Assembly: GCA_023663915.1 (NCBI GenBank)
Contig: JAMPGN010000047.1
Span: 1 to 22,128, forward strand
Origin: Eubacterium sp.
GTDB taxonomy: Bacteria; Bacillota_A; Clostridia; Lachnospirales; Lachnospiraceae
Length of the DNA stretch: 22,128 nt
Direction of reading: 5' to 3'
Shown here: positions 15,271-22,018 of the stretch, one piece after another
Layout: the number at the start of each line of letters is the position of its first letter
Position numbering within the stretch: the first letter of the stretch is position 1
Translations under genes and position numbers: made by a program
Notes under the pieces: generated by a model
What the model saw: the letters and a program-made list of their open reading frames with translations, nothing else
Databases searched by the model: none
Told to the model about the DNA's origin: nothing

Positions 15271-16470
15271 ATGAATGTATTGGTTATTAACTGTGGTTCT
15301 TCCTCACTGAAATATCAGTTGATAAACAGTGAGTCGGAAGAAGTATTGGCAAAAGGTTTGTGTGAGAGGATCGGCATTGATGGCAGCGCCATTGTACATC
15401 AGCCTGCGGGCGGTGAGAAAGCCAGAACGGAAGTGGATATGCCGAACCATACGGCGGCAGTGCAATTAGTGATTGAGAAGCTAACGGACCCACAGGTGGG
15501 TGTGATCAAGTCCCTCGACGAGATCGACGCCGTTGGACACCGTATCGTGCACGGTGGTGAGAAATTTGCGACATCGGTTGTGCTGAATGAGGAAGTGCTT
15601 GCCGCGATCGAGCAGTGCAACGATCTTGCCCCGCTCCATAATCCGGCGAATCTGATCGGAATCAACGCCTGCAAAGAGATTATGCCGAATGTGCCGATGG
15701 TGGGTGTGTTTGATACCGCTTTCCATCAGACGATGCCGAAAAAAGCATATCTCTACGGGCTGCCATTATCCTATTATGAGGATTATAAAGTGCGCCGCTA
15801 TGGTTTTCACGGCACAAGCCATGATTTTGTGTCCAAACGTGCCGCACAGATTTTGGGAAAAGATATCAAGGATTTGAAAATTATTGTGTGTCATCTTGGA
15901 AATGGGGCTTCTGTGTCCGCAGTCAAATATGGTGAGTCAGTGGATACTTCCATGGGGCTTACCCCGTTGGAAGGCTTGATTATGGGAACGCGTTCGGGGG
16001 ATTTAGATCCGGCGATCATCACTTTTATTGCGGAAAAAGAAGGAATCAGCGCAGCGGAAGTGATTGATATCTGCAATAAGAAGTCTGGCGTGTTTGGTTT
16101 GTCCGGTGGTATTTCCAGTGATTTTCGCGATCTGGTGGATGCTGAGGCACAGGGAAACGAGGCAGCAAAAATTGCCTTAGAAACTTATGCTTACCGTGTA
16201 GCGAAATATATTGGAGCGTATGCGGCGGCGATGAACGGCGTGGACGTTATCGTATTTACTGCCGGTGTAGGGGAGAACAATGCCTCATCGAGGGCACAGA
16301 TCGGAGAGTATCTTGGTTTCCTCGGAACAAATATCGATCCGGAGAAGAATAAAATTCGTGGCGAAGAAGTGATCCTTTCCGATGAAGGCGCGAAAGTTAC
16401 GATGATGGTGATTCCTACCAATGAGGAACTTGCCATTGCGAGGGAGACAGTGCGCTTGGTAAGTAAGTAA
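15271..16470 (+). CDS. ackA: Acetate kinase
   Basis: This 399-residue enzyme interconverts acetyl phosphate + ADP and acetate + ATP, the substrate-level phosphorylation step of acetate fermentation. Family signatures run from the start (VLVINCGSSSLKYQ) through VGHRIVHGG (catalytic Arg), PLHNPANL, GVFDTAFHQTMP (catalytic Asp), YGFHGTSHDFV (active-site His), HLGNGASV, GTRSGDLDP (Arg) and FTAGVGENN, to the C-terminal TNEELAIAR (Glu). The length is typical for the family. GAGAGGG lies 7 bases before ATG 15271. Phosphotransacetylase (pta), the usual partner gene, is not adjacent. proS lies about 110 bases upstream, and no terminator separates them clearly. Confidence 0.98.
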   Translation: MNVLVINCGSSSLKYQLINSESEEVLAKGLCERIGIDGSAIVHQPAGGEKARTEVDMPNHTAAVQLVIEKLTDPQVGVIKSLDEIDAVGHRIVHGGEKFATSVVLNEEVLAAIEQCNDLAPLHNPANLIGINACKEIMPNVPMVGVFDTAFHQTMPKKAYLYGLPLSYYEDYKVRRYGFHGTSHDFVSKRAAQILGKDIKDLKIIVCHLGNGASVSAVKYGESVDTSMGLTPLEGLIMGTRSGDLDPAIITFIAEKEGISAAEVIDICNKKSGVFGLSGGISSDFRDLVDAEAQGNEAAKIALETYAYRVAKYIGAYAAAMNGVDVIVFTAGVGENNASSRAQIGEYLGFLGTNIDPEKNKIRGEEVILSDEGAKVTMMVIPTNEELAIARETVRLVSK

Positions 16471-16527
16471 AGCGGACGGGATTCGTTTCAGAGGTCTGCT
16501 TGGTAAATCCGGGTTGGAATGAGCAGA
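16471..16527 (+). promoter_or_regulatory. Possible alternative hairpins between ackA and the small membrane-protein gene
   Basis: AGCGGAC (16471-16477) can pair with GTCTGCT (16494-16500, one wobble), while TCTGCT (16495-16500) can instead pair with AGCAGA (16522-16527). The two structures are mutually exclusive. Neither carries a T-run, so termination is unlikely. It may be mRNA processing or stability structure, or chance. Confidence 0.3.
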
Positions 16528-16570
16528 TGTTAAAAGAATAAAATGTGTAAGGGAGTTTGAAGGGGACATC

Positions 16571-17020
16571 ATGGGTAAGCGCAGACGGAAAAAGAAGAAA
16601 GGTGTAGGGATGATCGTTTTCTTAAGCCTTGTCATTGTTGTATGCGTAGTGGTTCTGTTTATGTTAGTGCGAGGAAATCTGACGGGCGGGATCAAATCTG
16701 CGGTGACTGAGAAAGTGACGGAGCAGGTCATGGAGCAGACGATTCAAAAGGCGTTGGAAAGTGTGGGTGATCCACAGGCGGCCGCCAAAGCGAAAGAAAT
16801 CGTCAATAACATGGACGAATCGGACAAGAAAGAAGCGGAGGAGATTATCGAGCGGTATGCTGACAGCGATACATTATCCGATGTGATGGATATCGTGGGG
16901 GATGGCGTTAACAGTGAGTCGATTTCCCAAGTGGAACAATATTTGCGAAACACGGTGTCCGATGAGGATATCGATAAATTGCAGGAATTGTATGAGAAGT
17001 ATAAGGGTGAGATAAAGTAA
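16571..17020 (+). CDS. Small membrane-anchored protein of unknown function
   Basis: This 149-residue protein has a strongly basic N-terminus (KRRRKKKK at 3-10), one hydrophobic helix (about 12-33), and a hydrophilic extracytoplasmic or coiled tail rich in Glu, Asp, Val and Ile. The tail contains helix-forming stretches (VTEKVTEQVMEQTIQKALE; DKKEAEEIIERYADSDTLSDVMDIV). The topology is that of a single-pass anchor with an outside helical domain. I do not recognise a named family. AAGGGG lies about 5 bases before the ATG. It is 100 bases downstream of ackA without a convincing promoter or terminator between, and it is followed by a strong terminator, so co-transcription with ackA is likely. A link to acetate metabolism is not shown. 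Confidence 0.85.
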   Translation: MGKRRRKKKKGVGMIVFLSLVIVVCVVVLFMLVRGNLTGGIKSAVTEKVTEQVMEQTIQKALESVGDPQAAAKAKEIVNNMDESDKKEAEEIIERYADSDTLSDVMDIVGDGVNSESISQVEQYLRNTVSDEDIDKLQELYEKYKGEIK

Positions 17021-17024
17021 AAGG

Positions 17025-17054
17025 AAAGAGGCTCGGATTTCTGAGCCTCTTTTT
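17025..17054 (+). terminator. Strong rho-independent terminator after the small membrane-protein gene
   Basis: AAAGAGGCTC (17025-17034) pairs perfectly with GAGCCTCTTT (17043-17052) around an 8-base loop and ends in five T residues (17050-17054). It marks the end of the core-type segment; sequence to the right is more AT-rich. Confidence 0.93.
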
Positions 17055-17112
17055 GAAATGTTACGGCAGTATCTTGAAATGTTCTGGAAAAGCCTGTAAA
17101 ATCATTATTTAC

Positions 17113-17126
17113 ATGATGGACATCAT
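17113..17126. repeat. Short perfect inverted repeat (possible operator)
   Basis: ATGATG (17113-17118) and CATCAT (17121-17126) flank GA in the intergenic DNA between the terminator and the GNAT remnant. It could be a regulator site for the ACT-domain/LysR gene group. The evidence is only the symmetry. Confidence 0.3.
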
Positions 17127-17273
17127 AGAAATGTGCAGATACAATAAAGTCATACATCAATAAATATGAAATTGTGTTAAGATATAGGAAAAAGTTATGT
17201 TAAAGTATAGCTTATTTATATCCTTATCTGTTAGAAAATGTGATAAAAGAAATCGTCAGACAGAGTATCGGGA

Positions 17274-17522
17274 TTGCTACGAGGCACACAAACAGACCAA
17301 ACTGAAGAAAAGAGCATCAAAGAAGCAGAGAAATATATTCAAAAGAATGGCGGAAAATGTATCGCTTTACATACCCAATGCTGGGTAACTGTTTTTTATC
17401 AAAATTTAGGTTTTACTGAATTTGGTGATATTGATGATGACGAAGGCTGCCCTCATATTTGGATGAAAAAAGCCTTTCAAGATAATAATCAGACGTTTAC
17501 GACTGTAAGTTTGGAGGTAATT
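17274..17522 (+). pseudogene. C-terminal remnant of a GNAT-family acetyltransferase
   Basis: From about 17310 to 17477 the frame encodes a typical GNAT tail: IKEAEKYIQKNGGKCIALHT, then VFYQNLGFTEFG and CPHIWMKKAF. This corresponds to the last acetyl-CoA-binding helix and the FYxxLGF strand of the fold. The catalytic core and N-terminus are missing; upstream, all frames lack acetyltransferase motifs, apart from a faint IGIATR in another frame at about 17255-17275, which suggests a frameshift and decay. The remnant has lost its stop codon and runs in frame into the ACT-domain gene, so automatic annotation may report one 204-residue fusion. I consider this a decayed gene, not a functional fusion, because the ACT gene has its own strong start. 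Confidence 0.72.
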
Positions 17523-17888
17523 ATGGAACTTAAAAAGTTGGATTATGCCTTGACTGTCTGCAAAGTTGCATCAGAACTTGATATTGATTTGAATAAAGAG
17601 TTTTATTTCATTGGAAAAACAGATGAAGAATATTCTTTAGTATGTATTACTGAGGACACGCCCATGAATACAACCGAGAGAGATGATGGGTGGAAAGGCT
17701 TTAGAATACAGGGCGTGTTAGATTTTTCATTGATTGGAATTTTATCGGAATTATCCAGTATTCTCGCTGATAATAAAATTGGAATATTTGCTGTATCTAC
17801 TTTTAACACAGATTATATTCTTGTGAAAGAGGATAATTTTGCCAGAGCCTTAGAAGTATTGGCACTGGCTGGATATGATATCGTCTGA
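17523..17888 (+). CDS. ACT-domain protein (ACT_7 type)
   Basis: This 121-residue protein carries one ACT-like domain in its C-terminal half (GFRIQGVLDFSLIGILSELS, IGIFAVSTFNTDYILVKEDN, ALEVLALAGYDIV). The YNTDYILV-like signature is that of the ACT_7 group of free-standing amino-acid-binding domains. The N-terminal half (DYALTVCKV, FYFIGKTDEEYSLVCI) is the usual companion module of this group. ACT domains bind amino acids and usually act allosterically. ATG 17523 follows GGAGG at 4-5 bases, so this start is preferred over the read-through from the upstream GNAT remnant. It is followed 53 bases later by a LysR regulator and a LysE-type exporter, which fits amino-acid sensing and efflux, though the ligand is unknown. 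Confidence 0.85.
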   Translation: MELKKLDYALTVCKVASELDIDLNKEFYFIGKTDEEYSLVCITEDTPMNTTERDDGWKGFRIQGVLDFSLIGILSELSSILADNKIGIFAVSTFNTDYILVKEDNFARALEVLALAGYDIV

Positions 17889-17941
17889 TACGAGCCGATT
17901 TATAATCAAAATAATATCAGTCTGCTTAGATTGGAGGAAGT

Positions 17942-18841
17942 ATGACACTACAACAATTAAAATATATGATAATCGTTGCAGAAAAAGGCTCTATTACAGA
18001 GGCGGCAAAAGAACTGTATATTTCCCAGCCAAGTCTTTCCGGCGCAATCAAAGAGGTGGAAAAAGAAGTCGGAATCACAATTTTCAGCCGCTGCCGGGCA
18101 GGGGTGGCATTAACGAAGGAGGGTATGGAGTTTTTAGGATATGCAAGGCAGGTAGTCCAGCAGATGGAGCTTTTGGAATCAAAATACATTGATAAAAAGC
18201 CTGCCAAACAGAGATTTTGCGTTTCCACGCAGCACTATACTTTCACGACAAATGCATTTGTGGAACTGATACAGCGTTTTGGGCAGGAAAGGTTTGAGTT
18301 TATCCTGAATGAAACGCAGACGCACCAGATTGTGGAAGATGTTCGGAACAGGTTTAGTGATTTGGGAATCCTGTATCTTTGCAACAGCAATGAGAACGTG
18401 CTGAGAAAGCTATTTGATGAATATAATTTGAACTTTTATGAATTATTTACGGCAACGCCCCACATTTTTATCAGCATCAATCACCCATTGGCAAAACGCA
18501 CATCTGTGAAACTGGAGGATTTAAAACCATATCCCCGGCTTAGTTTTGTGCAGGGAACGTATGAATCTTCCAATTTTTCGGAGGAACTTTTCAGTAACGA
18601 ACCTGCAGAAAGGAGTATTAAAGTTAGTGACCGTGCTGCTATTGTAAATCTGATGATTGGATTGGACGGATACACCATTTCAAGCGGTATATTCCCGAAA
18701 TACCTGCAAGGAGATTCTATCGTGTCTATCCCTTTGGAGGAAGATGAAGTGATGCATATCGGATACATACTGAACAAGGATAAAGAATTATCAGAGTTGG
18801 GGGAAATTTATGTTGAGGCTTTAAAACAGTATCGGGAATAA
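17942..18841 (+). CDS. LysR-family transcriptional regulator
   Basis: This 299-residue regulator has the standard LysR layout. The N-terminal winged helix-turn-helix (1-60) includes MTLQQLKYMIIVAEKGSITEAAKELYISQPSLSGAIKEVEKEVG-type spacing (AAKELYISQPSLS recognition region). A linker helix follows, then a co-inducer domain (about 90-299) with LGILYL and the GYTISSGIFPKYL segment. It is encoded on the same strand as the LysE-type exporter downstream, and an inverted repeat in the gap between them is a candidate binding site. A GGAGG site precedes the ATG (TTGGAGGAAGT). The effector is probably an amino acid or related metabolite given the neighbours, but this is inference. Confidence 0.93.
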   Translation: MTLQQLKYMIIVAEKGSITEAAKELYISQPSLSGAIKEVEKEVGITIFSRCRAGVALTKEGMEFLGYARQVVQQMELLESKYIDKKPAKQRFCVSTQHYTFTTNAFVELIQRFGQERFEFILNETQTHQIVEDVRNRFSDLGILYLCNSNENVLRKLFDEYNLNFYELFTATPHIFISINHPLAKRTSVKLEDLKPYPRLSFVQGTYESSNFSEELFSNEPAERSIKVSDRAAIVNLMIGLDGYTISSGIFPKYLQGDSIVSIPLEEDEVMHIGYILNKDKELSELGEIYVEALKQYRE

Positions 18842-18845
18842 TGAA

Positions 18846-18864
18846 ACATAGGATAAACCTATGT
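18846..18864. promoter_or_regulatory. Candidate LysR-regulator binding site
   Basis: ACATAGG (18846-18852) and CCTATGT (18858-18864) form a perfect inverted repeat with 5-base spacer ATAAA, containing an ATA-n-TAT type LysR motif. It lies just after the lysR stop and about 28 bases upstream of the -35 of the exporter promoter, a classic activation-site position. Confidence 0.65.
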
Positions 18865-18891
18865 AAAAGCATAAAAAACAGATATTACCTG

Positions 18892-18920
18892 TTACATGAC
18901 ATTCCATGCTAAGATATAGA
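18892..18920 (+). promoter_or_regulatory. Promoter of the LysE-type exporter
   Basis: TTACAT (18892-18897), a 17-base spacer, then TATAGA (18915-18920); each hexamer has two mismatches to consensus, as expected of an activator-dependent promoter. A TAAGATATAG block is also seen near 17178-17187, upstream of the GNAT remnant. Confidence 0.5.
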
Positions 18921-18939
18921 AACGGAAAGGAGGCAAATT

Positions 18940-19524
18940 ATGCCGGGTTATGTATTAGGTAATTTTTTTATCTATTCTGTCATCAATGCTTTTACGCCGG
19001 GATCGGGGAATATCTTGGCACTAAACACAGTAACGAACTACGGATGCAAAAAGGGAAAGCCGCTTTTTGAAGGGATTTTTGCAGGCTACTATGTCGTACA
19101 AATTATATGTGCAGTTTTTGTATTCGGGGTGAGTACTTTTTTACCAAATATGCTTGGCATTATGAAATATGTAGGAGCTGCTTATATTTTATGGCTTGCT
19201 GTCCATATTGCGTTTAGTAAGCCAACAACAGGCGATGTAGAAAAATCGGCATCTTTTCTGAAAGGTTTTTTATTGCAGTTTGTCAATGTAAAAATATATT
19301 TATTCGGAATCACCGCATTGACAGGATATGTCACGGATTACAGCACTTCATTATGGGTTTTGCTGCTTTTTGAACTCATGATTGCAACAATCGGAACAGC
19401 CGCAACACTTACATGGGTTGGAATGGGGATGCTGATACAAAAGGCATATCAAAAACATTACAGGGCGATTAACATGATACTTGCCCTGACTTTATTAGAG
19501 TGTGTATATAGTATGGTGAAATAA
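18940..19524 (+). CDS. LysE/RhtB-family amino-acid exporter
   Basis: This 194-residue membrane protein has about six hydrophobic segments and the family start (FTPGSGNILALNTVTNYGCKKG, equivalent to the TPGP-N signature of LysE/RhtB exporters, here TPGS). QFVNVKIYLFG corresponds to the NPK-type block (here NVK). Family members export basic amino acids, homoserine/threonine or cysteine/O-acetylserine; the length and the NVK variant resemble the cysteine-type branch. AAGGAGG lies 6 bases before ATG 18940. It lies directly behind a LysR regulator with an inverted repeat in between, a common pairing in which the regulator switches on efflux. Confidence 0.88.
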   Translation: MPGYVLGNFFIYSVINAFTPGSGNILALNTVTNYGCKKGKPLFEGIFAGYYVVQIICAVFVFGVSTFLPNMLGIMKYVGAAYILWLAVHIAFSKPTTGDVEKSASFLKGFLLQFVNVKIYLFGITALTGYVTDYSTSLWVLLLFELMIATIGTAATLTWVGMGMLIQKAYQKHYRAINMILALTLLECVYSMVK

Positions 19525-19572
19525 AAAGATACTGATTACTGAAATTTATCTGTTTGAAAGGGAAATAGAGAA

Positions 19573-20697
19573 ATGAAGAAAATTCCTTTGGCTACTCCTA
19601 CCATGCATATGGAGGAACAGAAGTATATTCAAAAAGCGTTTGATACGAACTGGATTTCACCGTTAGGACCGAATGTAGATGAATTTGAGGATAAAGTAGC
19701 AGCTTATGTGGGGGCATCTTCTTCCGCTGCGCTTTCATCGGGAACTGCGGCACTGCATCTTTCAATTATTTTAGCAGGGGTGAAGGAGCATGATATTGTG
19801 TTCGTTCCTTCACTGACATTTGCGGCAAGTGTCAATCCAATCAGATATGAGAAAGCAATTCCCGTCTTTATTGATTCGGAGCGTGACACATGGAATATGG
19901 ATGCGGCGGCATTAAGGAAAGCGTTTGAAAAATATCCGCACCCGAAAGCGGTCATGGCTGTTCATTTGTATGGTACATCGGCGGATATGGAAGAAATATG
20001 TGCTATCTGTAAGGAGCATCATGTTCCCTTGATTGAAGATGCTGCTGAATCGTTAGGTACGACATATAAAGGGAAAATGACAGGTACTTTTGGGGACTTT
20101 GGAATATATTCGTTCAATGGAAACAAGATTATTACCACATCGGGCGGAGGAATACTGGTTGCACGGCAGGAAAAGGATGTGGATAAAGCTCGCTTTTTGT
20201 CACGACAGGCGCGTGATCCGGCAAGACACTACCAGCATTCTACGATTGGTTATAATTACAGGATGTCAAATATTGTTGCCGGAATAGGGTGCGGGCAGAT
20301 GCAGCATATTGAGGAGCATATACAGAAGAAACAAGAAATCTATAAAACGTACAAGGAAGCCTTTTCGGATATCGAAGAAATAGAAATGAATCCATTGAAC
20401 AAAGATGGGATTGACAACAACTGGCTTTCCTGCATGACAATTTCACTAGACAGCAATGTAACGCCGATGCAGGTTATGGCTGCTTTAGATGTGGAAGGTA
20501 TTGAAACAAGACCGATATGGAAACCAATGCACTTGCAGCCCGTATTTAAGGAATATGATTTTATTCAGATAGAAGATGGACTAAGCGTAAGTGAAGATAT
20601 TTTTAACAGGGGGCTTTGTCTGCCAAGTGATATTAAGAATACAAAAGAGGATATGGAACGTGTTATAAAAATTATGAGGAAACAGTTCCGGCAATAG
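19573..20697 (+). CDS. DegT/DnrJ/EryC1/StrS-family PLP aminotransferase
   Basis: This 374-residue enzyme of the DegT family transfers an amino group to nucleotide-activated keto-sugars. The family pattern is complete: ATPTMHMEEQKYIQKAF at the N-terminus, SGTAALHLSI (phosphate binding), VFVPSLTFAASVNPI, HLYGTSADM, EDAAESLGTTYKG (Asp pairing with PLP nitrogen), GDFGIYSFNGNKIITTSGGG with the Schiff-base lysine K185, and the substrate end block TRPIWKPMHLQP. It resembles the aminotransferases that make UDP-4-amino-sugars for surface glycans or protein glycosylation (PglE/EpsN type). The matching dehydratase and acetyltransferase genes are not in this window, so it is isolated. It starts 48 bases after the LysE-type gene with AAAGGG upstream. 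Confidence 0.93.
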   Translation: MKKIPLATPTMHMEEQKYIQKAFDTNWISPLGPNVDEFEDKVAAYVGASSSAALSSGTAALHLSIILAGVKEHDIVFVPSLTFAASVNPIRYEKAIPVFIDSERDTWNMDAAALRKAFEKYPHPKAVMAVHLYGTSADMEEICAICKEHHVPLIEDAAESLGTTYKGKMTGTFGDFGIYSFNGNKIITTSGGGILVARQEKDVDKARFLSRQARDPARHYQHSTIGYNYRMSNIVAGIGCGQMQHIEEHIQKKQEIYKTYKEAFSDIEEIEMNPLNKDGIDNNWLSCMTISLDSNVTPMQVMAALDVEGIETRPIWKPMHLQPVFKEYDFIQIEDGLSVSEDIFNRGLCLPSDIKNTKEDMERVIKIMRKQFRQ

Positions 20698-20701
20698 TAA
20701 A

Positions 20702-20860
20702 ATTACCGTTGCAGACAAAATGGGAGGGTTTTTATGTAGAATGACGGGGTATTCAAAAGTTTTCTTTGGAAATTCCGGTGCAGAGGCAAATGAGAGTGCA
20801 ATAAAACTTGCGAGAAAGTATGGCATGGAAATCAAAGGAAAGCTGTGTGTGCAGTTATGA
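20702..20860 (+). pseudogene. Internal fragment of an ArgD-type class III aminotransferase
   Basis: One open frame gives about 52 residues from ITVADK to the stop at 20858. Its centre reads FLCRMTGYSKVFFGNSGAEA followed by NESAIKLARKYGME, an unmistakable piece of acetylornithine/class III aminotransferases (the FFxNSGAEANExAIKLAR block, normally near residue 95-125 of about 400). Everything before and after that block is missing. A GGGAGGG-ATG-TAG arrangement at 20723-20739 gives no sensible start. It sits 4 bases after the DegT stop and ends inside the leader of the GrpB gene. This looks like a scar of deletion or recombination between DegT and GrpB. Confidence 0.8.
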
Positions 20861-20886
20861 TTGAACTTATACGAGGAGGATCGGTT

Positions 20887-21453
20887 ATGAGTAAAAAGCT
20901 ATCAGACATGAGTTTTGAAGAACTATGGCAGTTATTTCCAATTATATTGACGGAACATAAGCCTTGTTGGAAGGAATGGTATGCAGAAGAAGCAGCAATG
21001 CTTAGGAAAGTATTTCCGGCAGGTCAGGTGATCCGCATCAGCCATATAGGAAGTACGGCGGTAGCCGGGATATGGGCGAAACCGATTATTGATATTCTCG
21101 TTGAAATAACGGTGGACAGCGATTTTCAATCTTTTAAGGAATGTTTGCTTGACGCGGGGTATTTATGCATGTCGGAAAGCGACGTGCGTTTGTCCTTTAA
21201 CAAGGGATACACGGAGAACGGTTTTGCTAAGCGGGTTTTCCATCTGCATCTGCGCATGGCTGGTGACAATGATGAGCTGTATTTTCGCGATTATCTGATT
21301 GCGCATCCCGATGCCGCCAAAGAGTATGAAAAGTTAAAACTTAGGTTATGGAAGCAGTACGAGCATGACAGGGACGGCTATACTGCGGCGAAGACGGAAT
21401 TTGTGAAGGATATACTTTGCAGCAAAAATGACTTTATTCCAAAAAGTATTTAA
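20887..21453 (+). CDS. GrpB-family protein (nucleotidyltransferase-like fold)
   Basis: This 188-residue protein belongs to the GrpB/UPF0157 family: ISHIGSTAVAGIWAKPIIDILVEI at about residues 54-77 is the conserved GSTxVxGxxAKPIIDI block, followed by VFHLHLRMAGDNDEL and LYFRDYLIAHPDAAKEYEKLK. The fold is related to nucleotidyltransferases, with the GS and D-x-D-like positions retained, but no reaction is established for most members. ATG 20887 is chosen because GAGGAGG lies 7 bases upstream; a longer frame from GTG 20845 would run out of the ArgD remnant. It follows an argD remnant and precedes an Abi-type remnant, so it is part of the rearranged right-hand region. Confidence 0.88.
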   Translation: MSKKLSDMSFEELWQLFPIILTEHKPCWKEWYAEEAAMLRKVFPAGQVIRISHIGSTAVAGIWAKPIIDILVEITVDSDFQSFKECLLDAGYLCMSESDVRLSFNKGYTENGFAKRVFHLHLRMAGDNDELYFRDYLIAHPDAAKEYEKLKLRLWKQYEHDRDGYTAAKTEFVKDILCSKNDFIPKSI

Positions 21454-21491
21454 AAATCATAAGTTTTGGGAATGAAATCCCAAAAAGTATT
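21439..21491. repeat. 12-base direct repeat with internal inverted repeat at the grpB end
   Basis: CCAAAAAGTATT occurs at 21439-21450 (last codons of grpB) and again at 21480-21491. Between them TTTTGGGA (21464-21471) and TCCCAAAA (21478-21485) form an 8-base hairpin. No T-run follows on the plus strand, so terminator function is weak. It may be a small local duplication. Confidence 0.5.
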
Positions 21492-21560
21492 ATCATGCAA
21501 ATTTTCTGCAATTCCAGTTTGCAAAGCAATTAAAGGACACATTTTACGAAAAAAGAAGAT

Positions 21561-21995
21561 TTACTTTAGCAAATTTAATAACTGCGCTCTCCAATCTAAA
21601 GGGAATCCCATTTCCCGAAGGATATCTTCTTCACTTATAACTGGTAATTTAGGACGTATATAATTAAATAAGCGGTATATTTCCTTTATTAATTTCATAT
21701 ACTCAGATTTAGAGAGCACATATTTCAATGCTAGCATACATGCAAATAAGTCTCTTTTTCCATAGTCATATTCTTTGCTGTCAGATTTTGGAATCTTTAA
21801 TTCTGTATGTGCATCAAAATCAGCAAGTCGGCGTTTGGTTCTAAAACAATATAATCTATTCCCGTGTGCACAGAAATTTCTTACGGAAGATAAATAGAAT
21901 AAAATGCTTTCCAGTTGGTTCGAGCAATTTCCTAATGATATAAAAAGACCCCGGCCCGAAGGACACCGGAGTACGTTCCAAAATATTATATGCAT
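21561..21995 (-). pseudogene. 5'-truncated Abi_2 (AbiD/AbiF-type) abortive-infection gene
   Basis: This open frame of 144 codons encodes, from about residue 22, the C-terminal part of an Abi_2-like protein. The signature VRNFCAHGNRLY (consensus RNxCAHxxRL) is followed by an alpha-helical tail ending in FPLDWRAQLLNLLK. Full members are about 300 residues, so the N-terminal half is absent. The first roughly 20 residues of the frame are translated through a GC-rich terminator hairpin (21942-21972) and do not look like protein; no ribosome binding site precedes ATG 21995. The gene thus seems to have lost its 5' end in a deletion or rearrangement whose junction is near 21941. Abi_2 proteins are phage-defence related; this copy is probably inactive. 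Confidence 0.6.
21942..21972 (-). terminator. Minus-strand rho-independent terminator
   Basis: On the minus strand ACTCCGGT pairs with GGCCGGGGT (with wobbles), extended by CC/GG beneath a TTC loop after a two-base bulge, followed by CTTTTTA. It is GC-rich in an otherwise AT-rich area. It must belong to a transcript entering from the right, or it has been brought next to the Abi remnant by rearrangement. Confidence 0.7.
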
Positions 21996-22018
21996 TTATG
22001 AAAAAAATATTTCATAAA
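21995..22018. repeat. Perfect 9-base inverted repeat
   Basis: TTTATGAAA (21995-22003) and TTTCATAAA (22010-22018) are exact inverted repeats with a 6-base AT spacer. The remaining 110 bases to the right edge show no gene. The repeat could be an operator of an unseen gene or part of the terminator region. Confidence 0.45.

Noticed and set aside
17197..17388. 63-codon open frame overlapping the GNAT remnant
   Set aside because: It is Lys/Arg-rich with no known motif, and it lies in a different frame from the acetyltransferase residues.
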